DNA from: Savagea serpentis
GTDB taxonomy: Bacteria; Bacillota; Bacilli; Bacillales_A; Planococcaceae
Length of the DNA stretch: 64,000 bases
Direction: 5' to 3'
Assembly (NCBI RefSeq): GCF_015351395.1
Contig: NZ_JADKPV010000006.1
Span: 62,001 to 126,000 of the forward strand
The notes beneath the pieces are model-generated. The model did not search any database. It was not told the DNA's origin and saw only the letters and a program-made list of their open reading frames with translations. The translations under genes were made by a program, and so were the position numbers. Shown here piece after piece: positions 18,256 to 27,650 of this stretch; the stretch's first letter is position 1, and each line of letters starts with the position of its first letter.

Positions 18256-18801
18256 CTATCGAAATGTCTCTTGTACTAAAGTGATATATTCCACGTATTC
18301 TTGCGTATCGGTCACATGTTGAAAAGCTTGTCCGAGTGAAGTGTAATACCATTTTTGTTCTTGTTTACCCGCATTAAATTTTTCCCATACCGCTTCTCCT
18401 CTCACGGCATATTCTTTTGCGATCGCCCGCATATTCGATAATTTATCAGACAGTGTCGCAATTTCAACAGCTCGTAATTCATTTTGTTTTAAAAATTGAA
18501 TCGTCGCTTCTTTTCGCTCTTTCCACGTTTTGGATTTATCTTCACTTTGTGACTGGACGAGTGTCGCTACTCTCTCGTTAAATAGTTCGACGAGCGTCTC
18601 GTACGTGACGAACGCATCTTCCATCGTATCGTGCAAAATTGCTGCAGCGACAACTTCTTCATCGACGACACCCGCTTCATTCGTCAAGTGAGAGGCGATG
18701 ACGCCCGCCTCTAAACAGTGCAAAATGTAAGGAATATCCGTCCCTTTTCTCGTTTGATTTTGGTGACAAACTGTCGCAAATTGAATCGCTTTATGAATCA
18801 T
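18256..18801 (-). CDS. HD-domain protein, small alarmone hydrolase-like (MESH1/SpoT-HD type)
   Basis: 181 residues from ATG 18801 (GAGGAGTGGGTACAT upstream). The RelA/SpoT-type HD pattern is clear: AIQFATVCHQNQTRKGTDIPYILHCLEAGVIAS, then the HD pair in AAAILHDTMED, and later ATLSDKLSNMRAIAKEY with the metal-binding Asp. The synthetase, TGS and ACT domains are absent and the length fits stand-alone (p)ppGpp or MESH1-like hydrolases. The substrate may be an alarmone or another nucleotide. Its company with a WYL regulator supports a nucleotide-signal theme. Confidence 0.8.
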   Translation of the reverse strand: MIHKAIQFATVCHQNQTRKGTDIPYILHCLEAGVIASHLTNEAGVVDEEVVAAAILHDTMEDAFVTYETLVELFNERVATLVQSQSEDKSKTWKERKEATIQFLKQNELRAVEIATLSDKLSNMRAIAKEYAVRGEAVWEKFNAGKQEQKWYYTSLGQAFQHVTDTQEYVEYITLVQETFR

Positions 18802-18844
18802 ATGTACCCACTCCTCTTTATTTTTTATATCGCAAAGACTCGTT

Positions 18845-19429
18845 TTACACGAGTCCTGCTTCACGCAATGAAATGCACTCTTCTTTCAAAATGCCATGCT
18901 GTTCATAAAATGCCCAAACATCTTTACTTTGTAGAACATCCCGCTTCGGCAGACGACTATGTTCTTCCGCTGTTAACACGACAAAAGCTGTACCTTCATG
19001 GATTTTTTCTAAATATGTTAACATATCTTCTCCATTACGAATCGCTTGTTCGTCTCCAGAAGGTAGTTGTATACGGCGAAGCGCCTCATCTTTAATTGTT
19101 TTCAATTCCAACGTATGTTCTAAGTGGAATTTACGAGCTAAATCTCCTCCTTGAACAAAAAGAGCTCTCGCATTTTTAGACCAAGGGAAATCGTACGGCT
19201 TGTTGTGACTATAACGCTCTTTCGGAATACGTGCTTCTTCCCACATTTTTTGTAATGCGTTGCGATCAACGACATTGACAGATGCTAATGAATAGCGTTC
19301 TCCTGTCTCATTCATTGCATTTTTATAACGGATGTGTGCTTGGAAGACATCGAAAATATATTGTGCATCTGCCAAGTTTCTTTCTGGACCTAAATTTTCT
19401 AATTGATGTTCGAATAAAGTTTCTTTCAT
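18845..19429 (-). CDS. Hypothetical protein
   Basis: 194 residues with GGAGAGATAAAC before ATG. Charged and soluble. No signal peptide, membrane span or motif that I recognise. It is the first gene of the operon with the HD protein, a hypothetical, the WYL regulator and a small membrane protein, all separated by 14-43 bp. The promoter should lie between 19430 and 19560, where a TATACT is present, but no convincing -35 was seen. Confidence 0.65.
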   Translation of the reverse strand: MKETLFEHQLENLGPERNLADAQYIFDVFQAHIRYKNAMNETGERYSLASVNVVDRNALQKMWEEARIPKERYSHNKPYDFPWSKNARALFVQGGDLARKFHLEHTLELKTIKDEALRRIQLPSGDEQAIRNGEDMLTYLEKIHEGTAFVVLTAEEHSRLPKRDVLQSKDVWAFYEQHGILKEECISLREAGLV

Positions 19430-19560
19430 GTTTATCTCTCCTCATTTGTATATCCTTACTTTGTTTCTAACTTTAGTATATGATAAGGTATGAGTAAAAA
19501 ATGACCCATATCAAATAAATCAAATAATTTTTCTACTAAACTTATTTTTTCCAAAATATA

Positions 19561-19605
19561 AAAAAACCTTCTTTTTGAAAATGTGACTCAAAAAGAAGGT
19601 TTTTT
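19561..19605 (-). terminator. Terminator of the MFS efflux gene
   Basis: Perfect 18-bp stem with arms 19561-19578 and 19588-19605 (AAAAAACCTTCTTTTTGA and its complement) and a 9-nt loop, starting 2 bp after the MFS stop codon. A and T runs on the two sides could make it work in both directions. Confidence 0.88.
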
Positions 19606-19607
19606 AG

Positions 19608-20801
19608 TTATGATTTTATGGCGACTTCTCGTTGAAGTAAAGTGAGACTCGTCACGAGTATCACACTACCGATCCATGCCATATACAAAGGCATCGCAAG
19701 CAATGTGCCGTTATGCACGACACTCATCCCATATACAATCGCGCTGACAAGTAGATAATAATGCAAACTAAACAATGCACTTGCTGAACCGATTTCTGCT
19801 TGAAAATCGACTAAAGCTAAACTTAAACAATTCGGTAAAGCAATCCCTACCCCAAATAATAAAAGGAAAATACTCATAAGCAACCCTATCATCTGTACAG
19901 CATCTGGCAAAAGATAGACGAATATCGCTAACAACGCTCCACTCAGGAGGACTGCACTTCCTCGTACAATAATCAACTCTGGACGAGTATGTTGGACCCA
20001 CCGTTTTGAGCACATCGCGCCAGCGACCGAAGCACAAGCGACAACCATTCCTACCCCCCCATATTGAGCACTCGTCAATGAGAAATACTCGATAAATAGA
20101 AATGGTGCTTCTGTGTAATAACTGAATAAAATCCCATTCATTCCTCCGATTAACAAACTGTACTTCCAAAGACGACGATTTGTCGCCATACGCCGAGCAA
20201 GTGGCCATAATGGTTTTAATTTGTTATCCTTCGGTGCAGTTTCAGGTAAGCCCGCAAAAGTATAACAAAAAATAAAGATACTCATTGCAATCAACACAAT
20301 AAACACCATTTTTACGCCAAAATAATGATTCGCAAATCCCCCAATAAAAGGACCAATTGCAGGTGTAAACGCCATTACTGCTGAAATTTGCGCAAATAAT
20401 TGGTGACGTTTCATTCCCGAAAAACTTTCTCTTAATATCGTTTGTGTCACGACAGAACCGACGCTTGCGCCAAATGCTTGAATGAAACGAGCAATAAGTA
20501 AAACCGACATTTCATGAGCTACTAAACATAATACATTTCCTACAAAATATAAGCTGACGCCATATAGCATTGCACGACGTCGGCCTACTTTATCCGATAA
20601 TCGTCCAAAGAAGAGTACACCTAACGCAAATGCGATAAAATATACACTCATCGTCAATTGTGCATCGCTCATCGAACGGTTGAACGTTGCAGCAATAGAA
20701 GGTAAAGACGGACTAAATATAGTTTCACTAATTTGTGGAAAGCCTACTAAAACAATTAATAATAAAAGGCTTGGTGTTTTATTTTCGATGTTTTTCTTCA
20801 A
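19608..20801 (-). CDS. MFS drug efflux transporter, Bcr/CflA type
   Basis: 397 residues, about 12 transmembrane segments. After a short cytoplasmic N-terminus comes GFPQISETIFSPSLPSIAATF, the DHA1/Bcr-CflA opening. The loop 2-3 motif A is GRLSDKVGRRRAMLYG, and motif C-like FIQAFGASVGSVVTQTILRE lies in helix 5. It probably exports drugs or small metabolites by proton antiport. It is monocistronic, with its own terminator. The 285 bp upstream hold no gene and no recognised operator. Confidence 0.85.
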   Translation of the reverse strand: MKKNIENKTPSLLLLIVLVGFPQISETIFSPSLPSIAATFNRSMSDAQLTMSVYFIAFALGVLFFGRLSDKVGRRRAMLYGVSLYFVGNVLCLVAHEMSVLLIARFIQAFGASVGSVVTQTILRESFSGMKRHQLFAQISAVMAFTPAIGPFIGGFANHYFGVKMVFIVLIAMSIFIFCYTFAGLPETAPKDNKLKPLWPLARRMATNRRLWKYSLLIGGMNGILFSYYTEAPFLFIEYFSLTSAQYGGVGMVVACASVAGAMCSKRWVQHTRPELIIVRGSAVLLSGALLAIFVYLLPDAVQMIGLLMSIFLLLFGVGIALPNCLSLALVDFQAEIGSASALFSLHYYLLVSAIVYGMSVVHNGTLLAMPLYMAWIGSVILVTSLTLLQREVAIKS

Positions 20802-20992
20802 AGAAATCCTCCTAGATTTTCATTAAGTTAGAAAGAAAAACATCGTAGCTTGGGAAATGGTGGTTTCACGAGTTTTATTTTTTCAAGATCACTCATGAAT
20901 TCACTTCCTTTTTTATTTTGAAAGACGAGGAAAGTGTACCATTATAAAAAGGGAATACGCAAGAAAACTCACATAAAATTTTCTGCTAATCT

Positions 20993-21037
20993 CCATAAAA
21001 AAGCTGTCCTATTCTTTGAATTGAATAGGACAGCTTT
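20993..21037 (-). terminator. Terminator of glcB
   Basis: Perfect 15-bp stem: AAAGCTGTCCTATTC at 21000-21014 and its complement at 21023-21037. On the minus strand it is followed by TTTTTTATGG, about 50 bp past the glcB stop. Confidence 0.88.
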
Positions 21038-21086
21038 CGTTTGGGGTTATTACTATTATGTTTTTGATTAGGGAGTGGTAGGGAGG

Positions 21087-23264
21087 TTAAGAAGCGTGCA
21101 TCGACATAGCGCGTTTTTTCGCTTCGAGTCGATATTTTTTCAAAATCGCTTCCGTATAACCATTTGGTTGTTCTTTTCCTTTCAAAATTAAATCTTGTGC
21201 CGCTAAAAATGCGACCGAATCATCGTAGTTTGGCGCCATCGGACGGTAAAGGGGATCGTGGCGATTTTGTTCGTCCACTTTTTGCGCCATACGTTCAAGC
21301 ACTTCACGCACTTGTTCTTCCGTACAAACTTGATGCGCGAGCCAGTTCGCAATATGCTGACTGGAAATGCGCAATGTCGCACGGTCTTCCATTAACCCGA
21401 TATCGTTAATATCGGGAACTGTCGAACATCCGATACCTTGGTCAATCCAGCGAACGACATAACCTAAAATACTTTGGGCATTGTTTTCGAGCTCTTCTAT
21501 AATTTCTTCTTCCGTCCAGTTCGCTTCTTCTGCTAACGGAATCGTCAACATGTCATCGACGTAGTCTCGCTCTGTATCAATCGTTCGTTGGACTTCTTCA
21601 ACATTCACTTTGTGGTAATGTAACGCATGAATCGTTGCTGCAGTCGGTGAAGGGACCCAAGCCGTCGTCGCTCCTGATTGAGGATGAGCGATTTTTTGTT
21701 CAAGCATCGCTTGCATTTCGTTCGGCATCGCCCACATTCCTTTTCCGATTTGCGCTTTTCCTTTCAAACCGTTACGCAATCCTGTCGCTACGTTAGACTG
21801 TTCATACGCTTTTAACCAAGCGGTTGACTTCATATCGTTTTTTCTCACCATCGGACCTGCCTCCATCGACGTATGAATTTCATCGCCTGTCCGATCTAAA
21901 AATCCTGTATTAATGAAGACGACGCGGTGGCGAATTTCACGAATACAATTTTGTAAATTGATACTCGTTCTACGTTCTTCATCCATTAAGCCCATTTTAA
22001 TCGTGTAACGCTCTAATCCGAGCAAATCTTCAATCGCATTGAACAAGTCATTCGCAAATGCAACTTCTTCTGAGCCATGCATTTTTGGTTTCACGATATA
22101 AATGGATCCTTTTCGCGAGTTAAGATGCGACGTATGACCTTCGATGCTATACTTCGCAATTAATGACGTCATGACACCGTCTAATATTCCTTCATACACT
22201 TCTTCTCCATCTTCTAAAAGAATGGCATTATTTTGCATAAAGTGCCCGACATTTCGAATGAACATTAATGAACGTCCTGGTAACGTCATTTCATTGCCGT
22301 GACGATCGAGGAACACTTTGTCTTCTTGCAAACGACGCGTAACTGTTCGATCTCCACGTTTAAAAGTTGACGTTAAATCTCCACGCATTAAACCGAGCCA
22401 GTTTTGATAAATGTGAAGTTTATCTTCAGCATCGACCGCTGTTACAGAGTCTTCACAGTCCATCAATGTTGAAAGTGCCGCTTCGATCACGATATCTTTC
22501 ACATGTGCCTGATCTGTCTTTCCAACAGGGTGCGACGGATCGATTTGCACTTCGACATGCAATTGATGATGTTCTAACAAAACGGACGTTAAAGAGTCTT
22601 GGCCTAAATAACCGACGAACTGTTCATCACGTTGTAAAGTCGTTTTTTCTTCATTCGCTAATGTGATGATTAACGTCCCAGACTGAACCTCATAGTGAAC
22701 CGCATCCGCATGGCTTCCTTTTTGAAGCGGTGCAATTTGATCGAGAAACTTCTTTCCGAACTCAATTACTTTCTCGCCACGCTTCGGGTTGTAGCTGTCG
22801 CCTTGTTCGTATCCAGGTTCTTCTGGAATAATGTCAGAGCCGTACAATGCATCGTATAAACTTCCCCATCGCGCATTCGCTGCATTCAATGCGTAACGTG
22901 CATTGTCGAGTGGCACGACAAGTTGTGATCCTGCTTGTTTCGCAATTTCATCGTCGACATTTTGCGGTTCGACAGGCTCCGCACTTTTCGGCTCTTCTAA
23001 GTATCCGATGTCTTTTAGAAATTGGCGATACTCTTCTTTTTGCGCACGCCAATCATTTTTTTCATGCCACGATGAAATTTGGCGCTGTAACTCATCTCTT
23101 TTTTCAAGCAATGCACGATTTCGCGGTGTGAATGCCGTAATGAGCTTCTCAAAATCCGTCCAAAATGTTGGCGCGTCCATTTGTAACCCTCGTAAAACAT
23201 GCTCATTCACCCAATGATACAACGTTTTTTCAATCTGAATGGAACCGTGATCTACATATTCCAT
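21087..23264 (-). CDS. glcB: Malate synthase G
   Basis: 725 residues, the length of the monomeric malate synthase G form. GGAAAGGAGAGGAGAAT precedes ATG. Motifs include NARYALNAANARWGSLYDALYG near residue 130, the core FIRNVGHFMQNNAIL, KMHGSEEVAFANDLF, and the glyoxylate/Mg site IKMGLMDEERRTSINLQNCI and VVFINTGFLDRTGDEIHTSM. It condenses glyoxylate with acetyl-CoA to malate. With aceA just upstream on the same strand it forms the glyoxylate shunt needed to grow on the acetyl-CoA made by the two beta-oxidation systems in this window. Confidence 0.95.
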   Translation of the reverse strand: MEYVDHGSIQIEKTLYHWVNEHVLRGLQMDAPTFWTDFEKLITAFTPRNRALLEKRDELQRQISSWHEKNDWRAQKEEYRQFLKDIGYLEEPKSAEPVEPQNVDDEIAKQAGSQLVVPLDNARYALNAANARWGSLYDALYGSDIIPEEPGYEQGDSYNPKRGEKVIEFGKKFLDQIAPLQKGSHADAVHYEVQSGTLIITLANEEKTTLQRDEQFVGYLGQDSLTSVLLEHHQLHVEVQIDPSHPVGKTDQAHVKDIVIEAALSTLMDCEDSVTAVDAEDKLHIYQNWLGLMRGDLTSTFKRGDRTVTRRLQEDKVFLDRHGNEMTLPGRSLMFIRNVGHFMQNNAILLEDGEEVYEGILDGVMTSLIAKYSIEGHTSHLNSRKGSIYIVKPKMHGSEEVAFANDLFNAIEDLLGLERYTIKMGLMDEERRTSINLQNCIREIRHRVVFINTGFLDRTGDEIHTSMEAGPMVRKNDMKSTAWLKAYEQSNVATGLRNGLKGKAQIGKGMWAMPNEMQAMLEQKIAHPQSGATTAWVPSPTAATIHALHYHKVNVEEVQRTIDTERDYVDDMLTIPLAEEANWTEEEIIEELENNAQSILGYVVRWIDQGIGCSTVPDINDIGLMEDRATLRISSQHIANWLAHQVCTEEQVREVLERMAQKVDEQNRHDPLYRPMAPNYDDSVAFLAAQDLILKGKEQPNGYTEAILKKYRLEAKKRAMSMHAS

Positions 23265-23354
23265 ATTCTCCTCTCCTTTCCATCAATGAAAAGACCCCCC
23301 ACCCTCACCGTCAATGAATCATGTGGGCGTGGATGGGTAGCCTTTCAATGTATA

Positions 23355-23477
23355 TTAACCTTCATGCTTTCCAACACAACGCTCACATTCTGTATGAAGT
23401 GATTCAATTTCTTCACGAATCGGTTGGCCACATTGTTGACAAATTTTCTCTGAGTGTTTGTAAGTTGTATTCATCAT
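23355..23477 (-). CDS. yhfH: Small zinc-ribbon protein, YhfH-like
   Basis: 40 residues from ATG 23477 (AAAGGATGATGAACT upstream); an adjacent second ATG gives 39. The sequence has two CxxC pairs, in EKICQQCGQPI and in TECERCVG, spaced as in the tiny YhfH family of Bacillus. The cysteines probably bind zinc. It lies between aceA and glcB on the same strand. The family's function is unknown. YhfH proteins are easily missed because of their size. Confidence 0.7.
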   Translation of the reverse strand: MMNTTYKHSEKICQQCGQPIREEIESLHTECERCVGKHEG

Positions 23478-23547
23478 AGTTCATCATCCTTTTTTTATAG
23501 TAGTGAATCACCTCCACTTTCAAGAAGGCGATTATATTGTTTGACCA

Positions 23548-24828
23548 TTAAAACTGCTCTGCTTCTGTCGATCCTGCCATCGCTACTGTTGAAGACATGC
23601 CGCCGCTGATTACTTGAGTTACTTCATCGAAGTATCCTGTTCCTACTTCACGTTGGTGACGAGTTGCCGTGTATCCTTTTTCTTCACTTGCGAATTCCGC
23701 TTGTTGTAATTTTGAATATGCTGCCATTCCGTGATCTTTATATTCGTATGCAAGTTCGAACATGCTATGGTTTAACGCATGGAATCCTGCTAATGTAACG
23801 AATTGGAATTTATATCCCATTTTCGCGATATCTTGTTGGAAGCTCTCAATTTCTTCGTCAGATAGAGCTGCTTTCCAGTTAAACGACGGTGAACAGTTGT
23901 AAGCGAGCATTTTATTCGGATATTTTGCATGAATCGCTTCAGCAAATTTTCGTGCTTCATCGATATCTGGCGTTGCTGTCTCACACCAGATGAGATCCGC
24001 ATATGGTGCGTAAGCGAGTCCTCGTGAAATCGCTTGATCGATGCCAGCTGTCGTACGGAAAAATCCTTCCGACGTTCGTTCTCCTGTAATAAACGGGTGG
24101 TCATTTTCATCGACATCACTCGTCACCATGTCCGCCGCATTTGCGTCTGTTCTTGCGACAATGACTGTCGGAACACCCATCACATCTGTTGCAAATCTTG
24201 CGGCAACGAGATTACGAATCGCATTTTGAGTCGGAATTAATACTTTTCCACCTAAGTGACCGCATTTTTTCTCACTCGCTAACTGATCTTCTAAGTGAAC
24301 GCCTGCTGCTCCTGCTTCAATCATCCACTTCGTCAGTTCAAACACGTTTAACGGACCTCCGAACCCTGCTTCCATATCTGCTACAATAGGAGCGAACCAG
24401 TCAAAGCCGTCTTCTCGCCCTTCTGCTTGATCGATTTGATCCGCTCGTTGGAACGCTTGGTTAATTCGTTTAACGACCGCTGGTACACTATCTGCTGGAT
24501 ATAAGCTTTGGTCTGGGTACATTTGACCCGCTAAGTTCGCATCTGCTGCAACTTGCCAACCACTTAAGTAAATCGCTTTCAGTCCTGCTTTTACTTGCTG
24601 AACCGCTTGGTTTCCAGTTAATGCTCCGAGCGCATTAATGAAATCTTCTTCTTGTAAAGATTCATATAATCTTTCTGCCCCACGGCGAGCAAGTGTATGT
24701 TCAATTTGAACACTTCCTCTTAAACGAACGACATCTTCTGCTGAGTATGGACGTTCAATTCCTTCCCATCGAGGATTCGTTGACCACTCTTGTTGTAATT
24801 GTTGAATTTGTTCTTCGCGACTTGTCAT
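23548..24828 (-). CDS. aceA: Isocitrate lyase
   Basis: 426 residues from ATG 24828 (GGAGGGAAATGAC upstream); the frame is open further 5' without a start site. It has the catalytic motif KKCGHLGG preceded by [11 protein letters not shown], the metal-binding [12 protein letters not shown], and a C-terminal [12 protein letters not shown]. It splits isocitrate to glyoxylate and succinate. It is transcribed away from the LytTR regulator, and a CTGTTGTAAAACAG element lies 36-49 nt before its start. Confidence 0.95.
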   Translation of the reverse strand: MTSREEQIQQLQQEWSTNPRWEGIERPYSAEDVVRLRGSVQIEHTLARRGAERLYESLQEEDFINALGALTGNQAVQQVKAGLKAIYLSGWQVAADANLAGQMYPDQSLYPADSVPAVVKRINQAFQRADQIDQAEGREDGFDWFAPIVADMEAGFGGPLNVFELTKWMIEAGAAGVHLEDQLASEKKCGHLGGKVLIPTQNAIRNLVAARFATDVMGVPTVIVARTDANAADMVTSDVDENDHPFITGERTSEGFFRTTAGIDQAISRGLAYAPYADLIWCETATPDIDEARKFAEAIHAKYPNKMLAYNCSPSFNWKAALSDEEIESFQQDIAKMGYKFQFVTLAGFHALNHSMFELAYEYKDHGMAAYSKLQQAEFASEEKGYTATRHQREVGTGYFDEVTQVISGGMSSTVAMAGSTEAEQF

Positions 24829-24863
24829 GTCATTTCCCTCCAAATCATTTTTCAATAAGTTAA

Positions 24864-24877
24864 CTGTTTTACAACAG
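24864..24877 (-). promoter_or_regulatory. 14-nt dyad element upstream of aceA (copy 1)
   Basis: Minus strand reads CTGTTGTAAAACAG, a 5-4-5 dyad (CTGTT/AACAG) in the aceA leader. It matches 24988-25001 at 13 of 14 positions, in the same orientation relative to the gene it precedes. A weaker relative (GAACGTTGTAAAATG, plus strand) lies at 24937-24951. Confidence 0.5.
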
Positions 24878-24987
24878 CTATGTTTCTTGTATACTAATCT
24901 ATAACAGAATTTCATTTCTGTCTTCATTTTCCGACAGAACGTTGTAAAATGAGATGAAATAGTCTATTTTCAGATAACTCAAACAAT

Positions 24988-25001
24988 CTGTTGTAAGACA
25001 G
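24988..25001 (+). promoter_or_regulatory. 14-nt dyad element upstream of the LytTR gene (copy 2)
   Basis: Plus strand CTGTTGTAAGACAG ends 24 nt before the LytTR start codon. It is the inverted partner of the aceA element. The arrangement suggests one factor, most simply the LytTR protein itself, controls both divergent genes. Confidence 0.5.
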
Positions 25002-25025
25002 ATAATCGAAAGGGGATAAAGAGGA

Positions 25026-25673
25026 ATGAATGAATCAATTGAACAATTGCTTATGATGCTCAGTGAATGGATTCCGAGTGAAGCTTCTATCGCCATTACC
25101 GATGAACAACAGTTTTTACAGTTTTATTCTGGACGGATCGATTTACAATTGAAACGAGGAATGCCAATTTTCGAAGGAAGTATCGCTAGCGAAGTATTGA
25201 AGAAAAATGAAATTGTTCAATCAGTCGTTGAATCACCAACGACTGGCGAAACGTATTTTGGAATTGGCTACCCGATTTCTTTCCACGAAGAGCGCTTTAC
25301 GGTCGTGATTGTTTTACCAGTAGCTTATGCGACAAAAATGAATGAACCGATTACCTTCATTACAGGTCGACTCGACGATTGTTGGTACCCGATCGCTTTT
25401 CACGACATTGCTTATTTCGAAAGCTTCGAAAAGAAAACATGGTTCATCGCCAATGGAGAAACGTATCAAAGTATGTATAAATTAAAAGAACTCGACTATC
25501 TATTACCGAGTTACTTTTTAAGAGTGCACCGTTCTTATATTATTAACGTTCATTTCATTAAAGAAATTTCACGAGATATGGCGTCAAAACTTCAAATTGA
25601 AATGAACGACCAATTTATAATTCCTGTCAGTCAAACGTATGTCCCGCATTTACGTAAAAAATTAGGGTTTTAA
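25026..25673 (+). CDS. LytTR-family transcriptional regulator with N-terminal sensor domain
   Basis: 215 residues, AAAGGGGATAAAGAGGA before ATG. There is no receiver domain. Residues about 1-110 look like a PAS-type or CdaR-like sensor domain (EQLLMMLSEWIPSEASIAITDEQ...). Residues about 115-215 form a LytTR DNA-binding domain (RLDDCWYPIAFHDIAYFESFEKKTWFIANGE, then FLRVHRSYIINVHFIKEI). It diverges from aceA, so it probably regulates isocitrate lyase and itself. LytTR factors controlling glyoxylate-shunt genes are not something I can cite. Confidence 0.85.
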   Translation: MNESIEQLLMMLSEWIPSEASIAITDEQQFLQFYSGRIDLQLKRGMPIFEGSIASEVLKKNEIVQSVVESPTTGETYFGIGYPISFHEERFTVVIVLPVAYATKMNEPITFITGRLDDCWYPIAFHDIAYFESFEKKTWFIANGETYQSMYKLKELDYLLPSYFLRVHRSYIINVHFIKEISRDMASKLQIEMNDQFIIPVSQTYVPHLRKKLGF

Positions 25674-25694
25674 ATAAAAATAAAAATGCAAATG

Positions 25695-25745
25695 AAAATA
25701 GAGAGCCGATGGAATGAATATGTTCCAATCTGCTCTCTATTTTTT
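25695..25745 (+). terminator. Terminator between the convergent LytTR and lactate permease genes
   Basis: 12-bp outer stem AAAATAGAGAGC (25695-25706) with GCTCTCTATTTT (25732-25743), plus an inner GGAA/TTCC pairing. A TTTTTT run follows on the plus strand and a weaker TTTTC on the minus strand, so it probably serves both genes. Confidence 0.8.
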
Positions 25746-25746
25746 A

Positions 25747-27294
25747 TCATGGCATAAATGACAGTAATACGTAATTCATCACAATCGTAAGTACAACATA
25801 AGCCGAAGCCATCAATATATTTTTCGTTAACACTCTTCCTTCTTTTCCAATCATCCCAAGCATCGCGGTTGCACTAATAATGTTGTTAATCGACAACATC
25901 GTCCCTGCGCTTGCTCCCCCCATTTGCGTTGCAAAAATAAGATTTTTCGGTAACTGTAACTGCCCAGCTGCTACTTCTTGAATCGGCGCAAACGTTAATG
26001 TCGACACAGTTGCGCTTCCTGTAATAAACGTTCCAAGCAAACCGAGAAGCGGTGCCATGATGAGCCATACGCTTCCGAAATGATCCATCAACGTATAGGC
26101 AATTTGTTCCGGCATGCTCAGTTGACCGATCATGTTCATAGAGGAGTTAGAAAATAATTGCACGAACATTAACGTAATGATTAAAACGAGACTCGGCCTG
26201 GACACTTTTTTAAAGGCAGTGGAAACCGATGTTTTAAAGTGACGAACCGATTGCCCCATCACGACAATTCCGAGTAAAGCTGCGATGATTAAAACGAGAC
26301 TGGGCGAATAGAAAATATCAACTTCCGCGTGAATATTCGCTTGCCCTAAAATATTTTCCCATACATATTTTTTCTCCTGTAAAAATTGTTGAACCGGTGC
26401 TACTGTGCGTGTTAATAACAAAAGAACGACGACAATTGCATACGTTGACCAACTGCGACACACCATGCTGTATGAAAGAGTCGTCGTTGGTACAGCTTCT
26501 TTTGGTACGAACACTCCTTTTTTAATGAATACGATGGCGAAAATAAAAACAGTAATCGGTGCTAAAATCGAGACGAACTCAAAGCCGACATAATGAATAT
26601 AAACGTAACCGAATACCCCATAACTGATGCCGACCATTAAACTGAATACGACATAGCGTTTAATCATCGCATACTGTTTCGTAAATAATACGTGGTAAAA
26701 AATAATAAGTAATAGCGGAGTAATAGCAATATTCAGAAAATCGAGAATCGATAATACTTGCGAAATTTCTTGAAATGCTCCCCAATTTGCTTGTTTTATA
26801 TTACTAAATCCGATAAAAGTCGGAACACCGACGGCACCGAATGGAACGGCCGCTTTATTCGCCATTAAAGTTAACACGACAGCAGCAAAAGGCGAAAACC
26901 CTACAGCTACAAGTATCGGAGCTGCGATAATTGCGGGTGTTCCAAATCCCGCGACTCCTTCTATGAGAGAGCCGAATAAAAATGCGATTAAAATGAGCAA
27001 AATATTCAAATCCGATGAAATAGCAGTGAAGCTTTTTTCAATCCATCGAATCGCCCCTGTTTTTTCTAGCGTCTGTAATAGTACAGTTGCACCAAATAAA
27101 ATAAAAATGATAGCAAATGCTTTAAATACCCCTTGAATCATCGAAGCCCCAATGACAGTAATCGACATTTTCCAATAGTAAGCTGCACCTAAAACAAAAA
27201 GTAAACTAATACTCATCCCTTTTAATGCATTCATTCTTAAAAAAACTAAACAAATAAGTGGTACGATAATTGCCGTTGAAGCGATCCAAAACAT
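25747..27294 (-). CDS. lctP: L-lactate permease (LctP family)
   Basis: 515 residues from ATG 27294 (AAGGGATGATGTC upstream); the frame continues 5' without a start signal. There are about 12-14 hydrophobic helices. LctP-family motifs: LFGATVLLQTLEKTGAIRWI, FGSLIEGVAGFGTPAIIAAPILVAVGF, and LLGTFITGSATVSTLTFAPIQ, QMGGASAGTMLSINNIISA near the C-terminus. It imports lactate or glycolate with protons. It lies next to the glyoxylate-shunt genes but is convergent with the regulator. Confidence 0.88.
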   Translation of the reverse strand: MFWIASTAIIVPLICLVFLRMNALKGMSISLLFVLGAAYYWKMSITVIGASMIQGVFKAFAIIFILFGATVLLQTLEKTGAIRWIEKSFTAISSDLNILLILIAFLFGSLIEGVAGFGTPAIIAAPILVAVGFSPFAAVVLTLMANKAAVPFGAVGVPTFIGFSNIKQANWGAFQEISQVLSILDFLNIAITPLLLIIFYHVLFTKQYAMIKRYVVFSLMVGISYGVFGYVYIHYVGFEFVSILAPITVFIFAIVFIKKGVFVPKEAVPTTTLSYSMVCRSWSTYAIVVVLLLLTRTVAPVQQFLQEKKYVWENILGQANIHAEVDIFYSPSLVLIIAALLGIVVMGQSVRHFKTSVSTAFKKVSRPSLVLIITLMFVQLFSNSSMNMIGQLSMPEQIAYTLMDHFGSVWLIMAPLLGLLGTFITGSATVSTLTFAPIQEVAAGQLQLPKNLIFATQMGGASAGTMLSINNIISATAMLGMIGKEGRVLTKNILMASAYVVLTIVMNYVLLSFMP

Positions 27295-27650
27295 GACATC
27301 ATCCCTTTTCCGATATGGTTCCTCTTTTCTAAATTGGTATGTTGTCAAGTTTAAAACGTTATTTTTCTTTGTCAACCCCACTAAGGACATACTCCAAACA
27401 AATTTCCTTTCCTAAAAAATAGTCTACCCGTTGATATATAACAGTTATACTTCTTTTTTGATGCACATCTTTTGACTAAAATTTTTTTGATTTATTAAAA
27501 ATTAAAAGAAGTTTCATAAAAAAATACGTTGCTTTGGATGCCTTCCATAGCAACGTATCGATTGAACTTGCGCGAAACTATTTTCGCAATGGTTATTATT
27601 CAATGCATAATAAACAGATGGAATCATACAGTACGAACAATCACATAGGC
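27295..27650 (-). other. Intergenic region upstream of the lactate permease gene
   Basis: 356 bp without a gene. It holds the lctP leader and promoter region (AT-rich, no confident -35/-10) and the terminator hairpin of the small membrane protein gene at 27524-27558. A second, imperfect hairpin TTGCGCGAAA/TTTCGCAA lies near 27568-27589. Confidence 0.6.
27516..27558 (-). terminator. Terminator downstream of the small membrane protein gene
   Basis: Perfect 10-bp stem ATACGTTGCT (27524-27533) / AGCAACGTAT (27549-27558). On the minus strand it runs directly into a T7 tract and lies about 90 bp past the stop of the 80-residue gene. Confidence 0.75.
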
